64,000 bases of DNA from Jeotgalicoccus nanhaiensis (GCA_004570955.1 SPPL01000004.1:62001-126000); one strand, 5' to 3'. Counted from the stretch's first letter, positions 1 through 9,023 are shown. The notes: generated by a model not told the origin, from the letters alone. Program-made: numbers and translations.

Positions 1-41
1 AAGTCACAATTTGGTCTATAATTGTCTCAATATTTAAAGTT

Positions 42-67
42 TTGAGAGCGCATACATGTGGTATAAT
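42..67 (+). promoter_or_regulatory. Candidate promoter of the universal stress gene
   Basis: A TATAAT hexamer lies at 62-67, about 30 bases before the GAGG-type ribosome site of the stress gene. The TTGAGA upstream gives a spacer of only 14 bases, short for sigma A. Read as GTTTTG, 14 bases, TGGTAT, the same stretch resembles a SigB promoter, which would suit a universal stress protein. Only the -10 is firm. Confidence 0.4.
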
Positions 68-100
68 ATAACTAAGAAGAGGAAATGGAGTTGATTTTAA

Positions 101-598
101 ATGTTACAATATCAAAACATCCTAGTTGCAGTAGACGGATCACACGAAGCAGAATGGGCATTCCAGAAAGCAGTCGAAGCTGCGAAACGTAACAACGCGA
201 AACTTTCTATTATCAACGTTATCGATACTCGCTCTTTCGCGTCTGTTGAAGCGTACGACCGTTCAATTTCAGCACGTGCCAACGAATTTGCGCAAAAATT
301 GCTGGACGGATATGAGAAAGTCGCATTAGATAAAGGTGTTGAACATGTAGAGAAAATCATCGACTATGGTTCACCTAAATCAATCATTCCTAAAAAAGCC
401 GTAGAAAAAATCGGCGCAGACTTAATCGCCTGCGGATCGACTGGTTTGAACGCTGTAGAACGTTTTATTATCGGTTCGGTTTCTGAAGCTATCGTAAGAA
501 ACGCTAAATGTGACGTGCTGGTTGTCCGCACTGAAACATTACCTACGGACTTTGAGCCTATGGTAGCGACTGAAGAATTTATTGAACAAAATCGCTAA
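101..598 (+). CDS. Universal stress protein, UspA family
   Basis: Single-domain Usp of 165 residues, the usual size of the small ATP-binding family members in Gram-positive bacteria. The N-terminal strand begins ILVAVDGS, and the nucleotide-binding signature GSTG, nine residues, GS appears near residues 112-126, followed by the terminal strand DVLVV. It is expected to be a cytoplasmic stress and energy-state protein that binds ATP; the exact client is unknown. The gene stands alone with its own promoter and terminator. A GAGG-type ribosome site lies before the ATG. Staphylococci carry a Usp gene next to ackA, and ackA is nearby here. Confidence 0.9.
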   Translation: MLQYQNILVAVDGSHEAEWAFQKAVEAAKRNNAKLSIINVIDTRSFASVEAYDRSISARANEFAQKLLDGYEKVALDKGVEHVEKIIDYGSPKSIIPKKAVEKIGADLIACGSTGLNAVERFIIGSVSEAIVRNAKCDVLVVRTETLPTDFEPMVATEEFIEQNR

Positions 599-623
599 TG
601 TTAAATTGAATGATTTATATTAA

Positions 624-655
624 AGTAATGGGCTTTCGAGCTCATTACTTTTTTA
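624..655 (+). terminator. Terminator of the universal stress gene
   Basis: AGTAATG pairs with CATTACT across a short stem extension and a TTCG loop, followed by six T residues. Confidence 0.85.
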
Positions 656-706
656 TTTGAAGAATATCAGCTACACTGAATTCAAATTTATAACCGGAGG
701 TTACTT

Positions 707-1762
707 ATGGAACTTGGAATTAATACGTTTGGAGATGCGGTTTTTGATCCTCAAACCGGAAAAACAATATCCCATGCAGAACGTCTGCAGGAACTCGTGC
801 GCGAAATAGAAACAGCTGACCGCGCCGGTCTCGATGTGTTTTCAATCGGGGAACATCACAGAAATGATTATGCAGTCAGTGCACCGGATGTCGTACTCGC
901 AGCGGGCGCAGCAGTGTCTAAAAATATCCGTCTGTCTAGCGGTGTGACGGTTCTTTCTTCGGATGATCCGGTACGCGTTTATGAACGTTTTTCGACTTTA
1001 GACGGAATTTCAGGCGGCCGTGCTGAAATAATGGCAGGACGCGGGTCGTTTATCGAATCGTTTCCGCTGTTCGGCTACAATTTAAACGATTACGATACAC
1101 TGTTTAATGAAAAACTGGATTTGCTCCTTACACTGCAAAAAGGCGGAAAAATTAACTGGTCCGGAACGCATAGAGCGGCTTTAGAAAATGCTGAGATTTT
1201 CCCAAAACCAGTGCAGGATGAAATCCCGATTTGGATTGCAAGCGGCGGTACACCGCAATCCGCTAAACGCGCCGGAGAACTCGGACTGCCTTTAGTGCTC
1301 GCAATAATCGGCGGCAGCCCTTTTCAGTTTGCAAGAATCGCTGACTTTTACCGTCAAATCGGTGAAGCAGCAGGACACGATAAAAGCAAACTGAAAGTCG
1401 CAACAAACTCACACGGATTCATTTGGGATACAGACGGTGAAGCACGCGATTTGTTCTTTCCAGCTATTTCAAGTTCGATGACAAGGCTCGGCCGCGAGCG
1501 CGGCTGGGGACAGTATACGAGAGAAGCCTTCGATAATATGTGCGATCCGGAAGGCGCTTTATATGTCGGCAGTCCCGAAACTGTGGCAAGAAAAATTATC
1601 GCCTTATATGAACATATGGGCGTTGAGCGCTTTACACTTCAGACACCGGTCGGTACAATGCCGCACGAGCAGGTGCTTAAAACGATTGAGCTGTTTGGCG
1701 AAAAAGTTGCACCACTCGTGCGTGAAGGCGTTGAGAAGATAAAAGCCGAGAGAAATAAATAG
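707..1762 (+). CDS. LLM-class flavin-dependent oxidoreductase
   Basis: Protein of 351 residues of the luciferase-like monooxygenase fold. It begins MELGINTFGD, and has SIGEHHRNDY near residues 46-55, the strand pattern VLAAGAAVSKNIRLSSGVTV and the typical RVYERFSTLDGISGGRAEI segment of the family around residues 90-110. Such enzymes use reduced FMN supplied by a reductase to oxygenate a small substrate in the cytoplasm. The substrate cannot be read from sequence, and no flavin reductase gene is adjacent. GGAGG precedes the ATG by about eight bases. It is transcribed alone and converges on an isochorismatase-like gene across a repeat array. Confidence 0.85.
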   Translation: MELGINTFGDAVFDPQTGKTISHAERLQELVREIETADRAGLDVFSIGEHHRNDYAVSAPDVVLAAGAAVSKNIRLSSGVTVLSSDDPVRVYERFSTLDGISGGRAEIMAGRGSFIESFPLFGYNLNDYDTLFNEKLDLLLTLQKGGKINWSGTHRAALENAEIFPKPVQDEIPIWIASGGTPQSAKRAGELGLPLVLAIIGGSPFQFARIADFYRQIGEAAGHDKSKLKVATNSHGFIWDTDGEARDLFFPAISSSMTRLGRERGWGQYTREAFDNMCDPEGALYVGSPETVARKIIALYEHMGVERFTLQTPVGTMPHEQVLKTIELFGEKVAPLVREGVEKIKAERNK

Positions 1763-1769
1763 TGTTTCA

Positions 1770-1800
1770 AGAGAATATCGGAGCGATATCCTCTTTTTTT
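1770..1800 (+). terminator. Terminator of the LLM oxidoreductase gene
   Basis: Stem AGAGAATATCG / CGATATCCTCT with a three-base loop and a run of T residues. Confidence 0.85.
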
Positions 1801-1831
1801 ATGTGCGTTGAGATACTTTTGCTGGTTGGGT

Positions 1832-2241
1832 GCCCATGTTCAAGTTAGGTGGGCATCCAGCACTGTTTAATTGCCCATGTCAAAACCACATGGGAATCCA
1901 ACACCGTTTAAATGCCCATGTCAAAACCACATGGGCATCCAACGCCTTTTAATTGGCTATGTCCAAACCACATGGCAATCCAGCACCGTTTAAATACCCA
2001 TGTCAAAATTACATGGCAATCCAGCACCGTTTAAATACCCATGTCAAAATTACATGGCAATCCAACACCTTTTAAATGACCATGTCAAAACCACATGGCA
2101 ATCCAGCACCGTTTAAATACCCATGTCAAAACTACATGGCAATCCAACGCCGTTTAAATGACCATGTCAAAACCACATGGGAATCCAACACCGTTTAAAT
2201 GCCCATGTCAAAACCACATGGGCATCCACCCCCCCTAACTT
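1832..2241. repeat. Array 1: ten 41-bp palindromic tandem repeats (family I)
   Basis: Units start at 1832, 1873, 1914, 1955, 1996, 2037, 2078, 2119, 2160 and 2201, every interval being exactly 41. Each unit holds an inverted repeat, best seen as GCCCATGT, seven bases, ACATGGGC, followed by a less variable linker ATCCAACACCGTTTAAAT. The first and last units are most diverged. Compensating or tolerated changes in the arms occur (GACCATGT, ACCCATGT). The array fills the gap between two convergent genes, each of which has its own terminator outside the array. No coding potential is credible here. Confidence 0.95.
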
Positions 2242-2251
2242 CCCATAGAAC

Positions 2252-2283
2252 AAAAAAACTCAGGACATTCATTGTCCCGAGTC
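2252..2283 (-). terminator. Terminator of the isochorismatase-like gene
   Basis: On the minus strand ACTCGGGACA and TGTCCTGAGT pair around a five-base loop, followed by seven T residues. Confidence 0.85.
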
Positions 2284-2284
2284 T

Positions 2285-2803
2285 TTATTCCACTACAAAT
2301 ACATTCATATTCGACAGTACTTCAAGCGTTTTATCGTGCAGGTCATCGCTTGCTGCGGCCACAAGTTTTTTATTCACCGTAATATTCGCTTCCGGGAAAA
2401 TATTTTGAATCACCATAATATTTGCGAGGACACAGACGTTTGTTTCGACACCGATAAATTCAATGGTCTGGTTCGTCTCGACTTCATCTTTATAGTTCTC
2501 ATATATATTCTGCGCCTGGTTCGGCGGAATGCCGTAAAAAGTTTTCGTGTATTCGTCACCGTAATCCTCAAGCCGTGTGTAGAATTTGGGATATATCGCT
2601 TCATCAAAATGAATGGATTCTGCGGAGCGTTCATCATATTCAAAATCGGGATACAAATTTTTTGTATAGATAATGGATTCGTTATTCTCTATTGCCTGGT
2701 CAATTCTTTTTGCAACAGCCTCTTCAATGACCTTGGACCATTCCGCAAAGTTGCTCCCTCTTTCATCAAAAGTGTCATTTTGAACATCTATTACTACAAG
2801 CAT
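2285..2803 (-). CDS. Isochorismatase-family cysteine hydrolase
   Basis: Protein of 172 residues with the family catalytic triad in order: Asp in VIDVQND near residue 6, Lys in YTKTFYG near residue 87, and Cys in GVETNVCVLAN near residue 125. The family includes nicotinamidases, isochorismatases and related amidases of the cytoplasm. The short length and the acidic insert differ from PncA, so the substrate is left open. It is single and follows SpeG and MepB on the same strand, but with its own 87-base upstream gap. Confidence 0.8.
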   Translation of the reverse strand: MLVVIDVQNDTFDERGSNFAEWSKVIEEAVAKRIDQAIENNESIIYTKNLYPDFEYDERSAESIHFDEAIYPKFYTRLEDYGDEYTKTFYGIPPNQAQNIYENYKDEVETNQTIEFIGVETNVCVLANIMVIQNIFPEANITVNKKLVAAASDDLHDKTLEVLSNMNVFVVE

Positions 2804-2890
2804 AGTTACACTCCTGTCTAAACAATTTAGAGTTATCTTTTATTCTATACCCTATTTTTCCGAATTAAAAAAACAGTCCATAAGAACTGG

Positions 2891-3394
2891 TTAGTCTCCC
2901 CGGTGCCAATTGCGCTTTAACAGCCCCATCAGATAGGCGTCCTGATATTCACCTTTAGTATAAAATTGTTCTTTTAAAGTTCCTTCTATCGTAAAGCCGC
3001 TCTTTTTGTATATATGAGCTGCTTTTTCATTGTCCGTATCGACATACAGATAGACTTTGTGCATATTCAAAATATCGAAGGCGTATGCCAGACATTCTCG
3101 GAAGGCAAATTTCGCATAGCCTCTGCCGTTAAATTCCGGCTGCACGATAATTTGGATTTCACAGTTTCTGTGGATGTAGTTGATCTCAACCAGCTCGACA
3201 ATTCCCGCCAGTACTCCGTCGTCCTCAATGACAAATCTTCTCTCATCATCGTCAATCAAATGTTTTTTATATAGATGTTTTAATTCGGTCAGTGATTCAT
3301 ACGGTTCTTCAAACCAGTAGGACATAATCGAATATTCATTATTCAGCTGATGGACAAACTTCAAATCCGTTTCTTCGAGCGCTCTGATTTTCAT
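2891..3394 (-). CDS. speG: Spermidine N-acetyltransferase SpeG
   Basis: GNAT enzyme of 167 residues that should transfer acetyl from acetyl-CoA to spermidine or spermine and so detoxify polyamines. The sequence follows SpeG throughout: IRALEETDL at the start, YWFEEPYESLTEL near residue 30, ERRFVIEDDG, LVEINYIHRNCEIQII and the acetyl-CoA loop QPEFNGRGYAKFA. The ATG at 3394 is preferred over a GTG at 3406 because the GTG lies inside the ribosome site AAGGTGA. It sits between an isochorismatase-like gene and MepB. In this window it is native chromosomal context with no sign of a mobile element. Confidence 0.88.
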   Translation of the reverse strand: MKIRALEETDLKFVHQLNNEYSIMSYWFEEPYESLTELKHLYKKHLIDDDERRFVIEDDGVLAGIVELVEINYIHRNCEIQIIVQPEFNGRGYAKFAFRECLAYAFDILNMHKVYLYVDTDNEKAAHIYKKSGFTIEGTLKEQFYTKGEYQDAYLMGLLKRNWHRGD

Positions 3395-3421
3395 GATAAA
3401 AATCACCTTTTCTTTTTATTT

Positions 3422-3907
3422 TTAGTATAACTCACTAAATTTTGTTTTATTAATACTATCCGTCAAATCAATAAAATAGTCACTTTGCCATTTCTGAGTC
3501 TGTTCAGCCGTTTTATTCAGTGAGGTTTCGAAAGGTGGATAAACTCTTAAAGCCATCTTGCCTTTCTTATTATCTGTTGTAATAATATTTCTTTCCGATA
3601 AAACTTCCTTCGGAAATATAAATTGGCCTTTTTTATCCTCGTCTATAAAAGTAATTATTATTTTCCCGGGAGTTTCCTCCCAATTGTACGGCCGGTTTTT
3701 ATTATTATCGTCTTTTATCCAAAAGACAGTAAAATAACCTTTTTTATTTGGTGTTTTTTTCGCTCTTCTGCTTCTGTACTTCTTTTGATCTATATAAAAA
3801 AGACAGCTTTCATACTCAATATTCAATGGTTCAATTTCAACATCGTTTACTTCAGAAGATCCCAATTCATTTAGTATTTGATTAGTCAGTCTTACAGATT
3901 CAAACAT
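3422..3907 (-). CDS. mepB: MepB-family protein
   Basis: Protein of 161 residues matching the MepB family, known from the S. aureus mepRAB locus, whose biochemical role is unresolved. Visible family features are the conserved lysine-rich middle (QKKYRSRRAKKTPNKKGYF), FTVFWIKDD, GQFIFPKEVL and the C-terminal WQSDYFIDL. There is no mepA efflux pump or mepR regulator beside it, so it is a stand-alone copy. AAGGATGAG precedes the ATG by about eight bases. Soluble and probably cytoplasmic. Confidence 0.75.
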   Translation of the reverse strand: MFESVRLTNQILNELGSSEVNDVEIEPLNIEYESCLFYIDQKKYRSRRAKKTPNKKGYFTVFWIKDDNNKNRPYNWEETPGKIIITFIDEDKKGQFIFPKEVLSERNIITTDNKKGKMALRVYPPFETSLNKTAEQTQKWQSDYFIDLTDSINKTKFSELY

Positions 3908-3961
3908 ACATTCATCTCATCCTTTATTTCTAGTATCTTCCTTTAAATTGCATGACATTAC

Positions 3962-3990
3962 TTGAACACTTAAAATATATATAGTAAAAT
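3962..3990 (+). promoter_or_regulatory. Sigma A type promoter for a candidate small RNA
   Basis: TTGAAC at 3962-3967 and TAAAAT at 3985-3990 are separated by 17 bases. No gene on the plus strand follows; a hairpin terminator does. Confidence 0.6.
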
Positions 3991-3996
3991 TAATTT

Positions 3997-4060
3997 TAGG
4001 TAGAGCTCGTGTCTGCTTGAGATATCCAAGAGGTGTTTCAAGCAGGCATGAGTTTTTTTT
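3997..4060 (+). ncRNA. Candidate small RNA or stand-alone terminated transcript
   Basis: Downstream of a good promoter lies a 15-pair stem, CTCGTGTCTGCTTGA against TCAAGCAGGCATGAG with two G-U pairs, closed by a loop of about 17 bases that contains AAGAGGTG, a Shine-Dalgarno-like segment, and followed by seven T residues. The predicted transcript is about 60 nt. The interval lies between the start of mepB and the end of ackA, both on the other strand, so it is not an obvious leader or terminator of a plus-strand gene. No open reading frame longer than a few codons is present. Confidence 0.45.
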
Positions 4061-4147
4061 CTTTTTAAAGATGGAAAGCCGCCTCCATCATTATCCGATG
4101 AAAGCGGCAAATGAAAATCTCACAATGTATAGTTCCAGCCATTCTTA

Positions 4148-5338
4148 CTAAGCCATCTTGCTCAAGACTTCTCTTGCTATCATCACTTCTTCATCCGTCG
4201 GAATTACCAGCACCTTAACCGGTGAATAGGAATGACTGATTGTCGCTTCAATACCGACGGTTTCATTGTTCGTCTTCTTATCCAGATAAACTCCCATAAA
4301 TTCGAGACTGTTCAATACTTTTTCACGGATCAGCGCAGAGTTTTCCCCGACACCCGCTGTAAATATTATCGCATCCACACCGCCCATGCGGGCAGCATAG
4401 GAGCCCATATATTTATGGATGCTCGAGCTGAATACTTCTAAGGCCAGTTCAGCGCGTTCATTGCCATTTTTCGCTTCTTCAGTAATGTCTCTTAAATCGC
4501 TTGAAAATCCGCTGACACCAAGCAGACCGGATTCTTTGTTCAGCACGTTCAGCACTTCCACTGCACTTTTATCGGTTTTTTCCATTATGTAAGGGATGAG
4601 CGACGGGTCGATGTTACCCGAGCGCGTTCCCATCGTCACACCAGCGAGCGGGGTAAAGCCCATCGACGTGTCCAGCGACTCGCCTGCTTTAACTGCAGCG
4701 ATACTCGCTCCGTTACCGAGGTGGCAGCTGATCAGACGCAGTTCCTCAAGCGGACGTTTTAACAGCTCGCCGGCACGATTCGTCACATATTTATGACTCG
4801 TGCCGTGGAAGCCGAATTTACGGATGCGGTAGTCTTTATAATACTTATAAGGCAGGCTGTACAGATAAGAACTTTCCGGCATCGTCTGATGGAAGGATGT
4901 ATCAAATACTGCGACATGAGTCACGTCAGGCAGCAGCTCCATCATCGCCTGAATCCCCATGAGGTTAGCCGGGTTATGGAGCGGCGCAAATTCAGACAGC
5001 TTCTCGATTTCTCTGGTAACTGCTTCATCGATAACAACGGCATCGGTAAATGTTTCTCCGCCGTGCACTACACGGTGGCCGGTACCGTCAATATCTTCGA
5101 TTGATTGGATAAGATTTTTATCCACTAGAGTTTCCAGCATCACGTTAACTGCTTCTTTATGATTTCTAAAATCTCTTTCAATTATTTCGCGGCCGCCTTC
5201 GCTGTTCAAGGTGAATTTCCCGCCGGAAAGACCAATGCGTTCAACCAGCCCGCGTGCAATTTCAGTTTCTTCAGGCATATTAAAGAGCTCGAACTTAAAA
5301 GACGAACTGCCGGCATTTATCGCAAGTATTTTTGTCAT
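4148..5338 (-). CDS. ackA: Acetate kinase
   Basis: Interconverts acetyl phosphate plus ADP and acetate plus ATP in the cytoplasm, the last step of overflow acetate formation. Family motifs are all present: [13 protein letters not shown] at the N-terminus, [20 protein letters not shown], and the nucleotide-binding stretch [20 protein letters not shown]. The ATG at 5338 gives 396 residues, matching the usual 395-400. An upstream in-frame ATG would add eleven residues inside the end of ytxK and is unlikely. It follows ytxK by seven bases, an arrangement conserved in Bacillus and Staphylococcus, and is probably co-transcribed with it. Confidence 0.97.
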   Translation of the reverse strand: MTKILAINAGSSSFKFELFNMPEETEIARGLVERIGLSGGKFTLNSEGGREIIERDFRNHKEAVNVMLETLVDKNLIQSIEDIDGTGHRVVHGGETFTDAVVIDEAVTREIEKLSEFAPLHNPANLMGIQAMMELLPDVTHVAVFDTSFHQTMPESSYLYSLPYKYYKDYRIRKFGFHGTSHKYVTNRAGELLKRPLEELRLISCHLGNGASIAAVKAGESLDTSMGFTPLAGVTMGTRSGNIDPSLIPYIMEKTDKSAVEVLNVLNKESGLLGVSGFSSDLRDITEEAKNGNERAELALEVFSSSIHKYMGSYAARMGGVDAIIFTAGVGENSALIREKVLNSLEFMGVYLDKKTNNETVGIEATISHSYSPVKVLVIPTDEEVMIAREVLSKMA

Positions 5339-5345
5339 GGTGTTA

Positions 5346-6245
5346 TCACTGCTTTCCGCTGTACTGTTCATACCAGTCGTTCAGCTGACGTAAAAATTCC
5401 TGCATTTTCGCAGCATTTTTAAAGTCAGGCACATCGCCGATTAATACTTCGTTGTTAACAAGAGGCGAGAAACCTTTCTTCAGCACAATAATTGATTTCC
5501 GCTGTTTTTCAGTTTTGAAAATCGTTGCCGGCAGATTTAAAAACATCAGCAGTGTCGCATCTTCAGAAATATATTTTTTAATCGTTTCGTTATTTTCTTC
5601 CAGCATATTCGACGGTACGATAAAGACCCCGAGGCCGTCGTCTTTCACTAAATTCATACCCGCTTCAAGCATTAAAAGATGCGCATAGCTCTGTCCTTCT
5701 TCAAAGGCTGTCTTGTAATTGGCAGCAGGCAGCGGGTAATACCCTACAGGCAGGTCGCCAATCGCGATATCACCTGACGGAATCCTGCTCGGTTCAATGA
5801 CGTTCTGCGGATGAATATACATCGGCACTTTTAAAAATTCGCACAGGTTTGCGTTAATTTCCGCGAGTGCCGGATCAACTTCAACCCCGGACAAGTTTAC
5901 ATTATCGACCATTTCCTTAACTGTCATCGCAAGATGCCCTGTACCGCTGCCGATATCGAGCAGTTCAGTTTCTTTGCCTGCAGTAAATAAATCGATAATA
6001 TGCGCAACTAGGTAGCCGATTGCATCCGGTGTCAGCTGGTGGTTGCTCTGCACCGGCTCTTCTTTGACCTGGTTCAGATAGGAAAACTGAAAAGCTTTTC
6101 TGAGGTCGCTTAAAGAACCTTCCGCATTCACCTGCAGCAGGCTTTCAGCAAGTGCTTCCAGTCTCGGTTTTTCATCTTTTTTAACAATCTCATCTATTCT
6201 GGTATTCAGTTCTTCATATACTTGTTCCATCGTAGTTTTCGCCAT
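5346..6245 (-). CDS. ytxK: YtxK-type class I SAM-dependent methyltransferase
   Basis: Protein of 299 residues with an N-terminal helical part and a Rossmann methyltransferase core. Motif I appears as [15 protein letters not shown] near residues 96-110, the acidic end of strand 2 as SGVEVDPAL, and an NPPF-like position is replaced by GDLPVGYYP near residue 165. This resembles N6-adenine type methyltransferases but no DNA or protein target has been established for the family. It lies directly upstream of ackA, as in other Firmicutes, and has its own promoter at 6303-6331. Confidence 0.85.
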   Translation of the reverse strand: MAKTTMEQVYEELNTRIDEIVKKDEKPRLEALAESLLQVNAEGSLSDLRKAFQFSYLNQVKEEPVQSNHQLTPDAIGYLVAHIIDLFTAGKETELLDIGSGTGHLAMTVKEMVDNVNLSGVEVDPALAEINANLCEFLKVPMYIHPQNVIEPSRIPSGDIAIGDLPVGYYPLPAANYKTAFEEGQSYAHLLMLEAGMNLVKDDGLGVFIVPSNMLEENNETIKKYISEDATLLMFLNLPATIFKTEKQRKSIIVLKKGFSPLVNNEVLIGDVPDFKNAAKMQEFLRQLNDWYEQYSGKQ

Positions 6246-6259
6246 TTATATCCCTCTTT

Positions 6260-6292
6260 AAAAAAATATGGACTATCCATTTAGGATAGTCC
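6260..6292 (-). terminator. Hairpin terminator between the sppA operon and ytxK
   Basis: Perfect nine-pair stem GGACTATCC / GGATAGTCC with a five-base loop and a T run on the minus strand. It should end the sppA-RDD transcript. It lies downstream of the predicted ytxK promoter, so it may also act on ytxK transcripts. Confidence 0.75.
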
Positions 6293-6302
6293 TAGTTACC
6301 TG

Positions 6303-6331
6303 ATTATATTATATCGTCTCCGCCGCTTCAA
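6303..6331 (-). promoter_or_regulatory. Candidate ytxK-ackA promoter
   Basis: On the minus strand TTGAAG (6331-6326) and TATAAT (6308-6303) are 17 bases apart. The start site would fall a few bases before the 6270-6292 hairpin. Confidence 0.5.
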
Positions 6332-6351
6332 TTACTTAACATCGGGTTCTA

Positions 6352-6933
6352 TTAGAAGTTGCGTTTTGATGCGGTGCTGAATTCTTCTTTCTCCTGCAGC
6401 TTCTGTGCATTCTCCGGAGTCATTTCACTTTTAATAGCATCACCGTAAGCCTTGTACTTATTATTCACCGCGTACGTGTCAGCGATAAAGTCATGCAGTC
6501 CGATTTTTGAATCGGTAAACAGCACTGCAAGGTATGGTAAATACAATAAAGTATTCGAAATGATTCTGCCGACTGTTTCCCTGAAAAACACCTGAGAAAA
6601 AGTCAGTTTCTTTCCTTTTGAAGAAATAACGCTGATGCCTAATATCATTTTGCCGAGTGTCTGCTTAAAGAAGTAAGTCATCAGTGTAAAGTAGATAAAA
6701 TACAAAAGTGTCGTCGAGATATTTTCAAGCGACAATGCTTCGATCCCGAAAAAGACATCTCTAACACCGAGCATAGTCAGAACCGGTACGATTGTCAGTT
6801 GAGCCACAGCCCAAAGGACGATAATATCTATAAGATAGCCGACGAATCTCGGGAAAAAGGCAGCGTGGGTCATATATTCCAGCTGCTGGATATAATCGGT
6901 ATCTTTTCTTACAATTCCGTTAGTCTCTTCCAT
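6352..6933 (-). CDS. yteJ: RDD-family membrane protein
   Basis: Protein of 193 residues with a short cytoplasmic N-terminus and about four membrane segments. The RDD signature residues are visible as FFPRFVGYLIDIIVLW near residues 26-41, and the second conserved block as TLGKMILGISVIS near residues 90-102, followed by VGRIISNTLLYLPYL and GLHDFIADTYAV. Its function is unknown; the B. subtilis homologue YteJ is likewise next to sppA. Twelve bases separate it from sppA, so they form an operon. Confidence 0.85.
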   Translation of the reverse strand: MEETNGIVRKDTDYIQQLEYMTHAAFFPRFVGYLIDIIVLWAVAQLTIVPVLTMLGVRDVFFGIEALSLENISTTLLYFIYFTLMTYFFKQTLGKMILGISVISSKGKKLTFSQVFFRETVGRIISNTLLYLPYLAVLFTDSKIGLHDFIADTYAVNNKYKAYGDAIKSEMTPENAQKLQEKEEFSTASKRNF

Positions 6934-6945
6934 CGATACCCCTCC

Positions 6946-7947
6946 TTATTCATATAGATACATCGGTTCGGCACCCTGACGGTTGTTAATCAGTTCCTGA
7001 ACCATTTTAACTTCTCCGCCGCCGGTAATACTTTCAAGAGCGTTCTGGACTTTAACACCGAACGGGAATGAAGTCGTTTGAGCGCCGCCGAATTCAACTA
7101 CCTGCGGTGTCCCGCCGATTTCTTCTTTCAAGGCAGTCAGTGCATCGTCAAAGTAGCCTTCCTGGTCAACCAGTCCGTTTTCAATTGCTTCGCCGCCGAG
7201 GTAAATTCTGCCGTCAGCAAGCTCTCTTACCTGTTCTTCTGACATGCCGCGGCCGTCAGCTACCACATCAACAAAATCCTGGAACATCGTATCGACAATG
7301 CTCTGCAGGTAATCCTGCTCTTCTTCAGTAGCTTCGCGTGAAGCGGACATCATATCTTTCATTTTGCCGCTCTTATACACATCGAAAGAAATGCCGAAGT
7401 TTTCAGCAAGTTCACTGTAGTTCATGCTCTGCATTATGACACCGATTGAACCTGTTATTGTTTCATCAGTGGCGAAAATCTGATCAGCCGGTGCAGATAC
7501 GTAGTAGCCGCCGGACGCTGCCATATTCCCCATCGAACTGTAAATTGTCTTGCCGCTTTCTTTAATTTCCATTAAATACTTATGTATCTCTGCACTTTCG
7601 AAGACACCGCCGCCCGGTGAGTTAACATTCAGCAATACTGCACTGTATGTATCATCAGCTGCAATATCTTTTAAGGCCTGGATTGTCATCGGATGGTCGT
7701 AACCTTCTGTCGCGAACATTCCGCCGCCCATAGAACCTGTATCCTGAATCACGCCGTCAAAATTTACGACGGCAATTTTACTGCCTGCATCCCCTTCTTC
7801 CAGCACCTGGGAAATCGGTGCTCCTGAATCTGAAAAGTCATCGAACATATCCTGCCAGTCACTCGCCCACAGCGATGTCATAAACGACGTGCCGAGACCG
7901 AGTATCACAAGCGCGATTGCTGAAACTAAAGCGATAATTCTTTTCAT
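6946..7947 (-). CDS. sppA: Signal peptide peptidase SppA
   Basis: Membrane-anchored serine protease of 333 residues that degrades cleaved signal peptides and, in Bacillus, protects against lantibiotics. One N-terminal membrane anchor covers about residues 5-28. The catalytic serine sits in MAASGGYYVSAPAD and the general-base lysine in VYKSGKMKDM, as in the short SppA/S49 form. It has one protease domain, the Gram-positive architecture. AGGAGG lies seven bases before the ATG. It is the first gene of the sppA-RDD operon. Confidence 0.93.
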   Translation of the reverse strand: MKRIIALVSAIALVILGLGTSFMTSLWASDWQDMFDDFSDSGAPISQVLEEGDAGSKIAVVNFDGVIQDTGSMGGGMFATEGYDHPMTIQALKDIAADDTYSAVLLNVNSPGGGVFESAEIHKYLMEIKESGKTIYSSMGNMAASGGYYVSAPADQIFATDETITGSIGVIMQSMNYSELAENFGISFDVYKSGKMKDMMSASREATEEEQDYLQSIVDTMFQDFVDVVADGRGMSEEQVRELADGRIYLGGEAIENGLVDQEGYFDDALTALKEEIGGTPQVVEFGGAQTTSFPFGVKVQNALESITGGGEVKMVQELINNRQGAEPMYLYE

Positions 7948-8210
7948 GAAAGATCCTCCTATTTTTAAAAGTCCATTTTATGATAACATTTTTTTAATTA
8001 CGTTTCGCCTCACAGCCGGAATTTTTTATCTTCAAATTACAGTAGAGATTTTATCGTTTTTGACAGACACAAGATATGCTGTGAAGACTTATATTTAAAC
8101 GATAGTCATGCATAAAATCATTCACTAGTATATAATTTGAAATAAATATATTATTTAATAATTAACTAAAATGGATAAAACAATTATTTAGATATAGGAG
8201 TACTTTAAAT

Positions 8211-9008
8211 ATGGTAAATAACACTATTTATTTCTTTGAACCCAGTAATAAAAATTCTAAAAAAATTGTCAGCGATCTTGTGAACCTGTTCGATAATCTC
8301 GGAATTAAAACTGTTGATAATTGTAATGACGCGAGTATCGTTGCATCAATTGGCGGAGATGGTGCCTTTTTACAGGCGGTCAGAAAAAATGATTTCAGAA
8401 ACGACTGTATGTACATCGGCATCGGGATTGAAGAACGCAATTATATGTATGTGGACTTCAACTACCATAATCTGGCTGAAATCAGACAGGTATTTAATCT
8501 GAATAACTTCGAGATGCGCAACTATCCTGTTATCGAAGTAAAAGTAAATAATAACCAGCCCAACTACTGCCTGAATGAATTTACACTGCGCTCGAGCCTG
8601 GTCCGCACAATTATGATGGATATTTACATAGAAGATTTTCTGTTTGAACATTTTAATGGAGACGGAATCGTGGTTTCGACACCGACCGGTTCAACAGGCT
8701 ATAACAAATCGCTCGGCGGCGCCGTAGTTGATCCTCTGATCAACGCCATGCAGGTAACAGAACTCGGCAGTGTCAACAATAATAATCACCGTACACTCGG
8801 AACGAGTTTTCTCCTCTCGAAGGAACGTCCTATTACAATAGTTATCGACCAGTCCGATAATTACTATCCGATTATGAGCATGGACAATGAAGCTTTAAGC
8901 GTGCAGAACACTGAAAAAGTGAGTATCAAGTTAAGTGATAAAACAATTAAAACTATTAGACTGCACAATAATACATTCTGGCACAAAACGCAGAGGAATT
9001 TCCTGTAA
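8211..9008 (+). CDS. ppnKB: NAD kinase, second paralogue type
   Basis: Phosphorylates NAD to NADP in the cytoplasm. At 265 residues it shows the NAD kinase signatures SIGGDGAFLQAV near residue 46, CLNEFTLRSS, and STPTGSTGYNKSLGGAV near residues 152-168. Position beside sppA-RDD and before thiI matches the YtdI (PpnKB) paralogue of B. subtilis, so a second NAD kinase gene elsewhere in the genome is expected. The ribosome site TAGGAG precedes the ATG. A cytidine deaminase gene follows 15 bases later, probably in the same transcript. Confidence 0.88.
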   Translation: MVNNTIYFFEPSNKNSKKIVSDLVNLFDNLGIKTVDNCNDASIVASIGGDGAFLQAVRKNDFRNDCMYIGIGIEERNYMYVDFNYHNLAEIRQVFNLNNFEMRNYPVIEVKVNNNQPNYCLNEFTLRSSLVRTIMMDIYIEDFLFEHFNGDGIVVSTPTGSTGYNKSLGGAVVDPLINAMQVTELGSVNNNNHRTLGTSFLLSKERPITIVIDQSDNYYPIMSMDNEALSVQNTEKVSIKLSDKTIKTIRLHNNTFWHKTQRNFL

Positions 9009-9023
9009 AGGCGGCGGAGAAAT

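Noticed and set aside
1832-2241. CRISPR array
   Set aside because: Units are contiguous 41-bp copies with no unique spacers, and there are no cas genes in the window. The same applies to the other six arrays.
2199-2408. Plus-strand reading frame of 69 codons
   Set aside because: It starts in array 1 and runs over the antisense of the isochorismatase-like gene; no ribosome site, and composition follows the repeat.
4148-5371. Longer AckA starting at 5371
   Set aside because: The extra residues overlap the ytxK coding end and are absent from the family; the start at 5338 gives the standard N-terminus.
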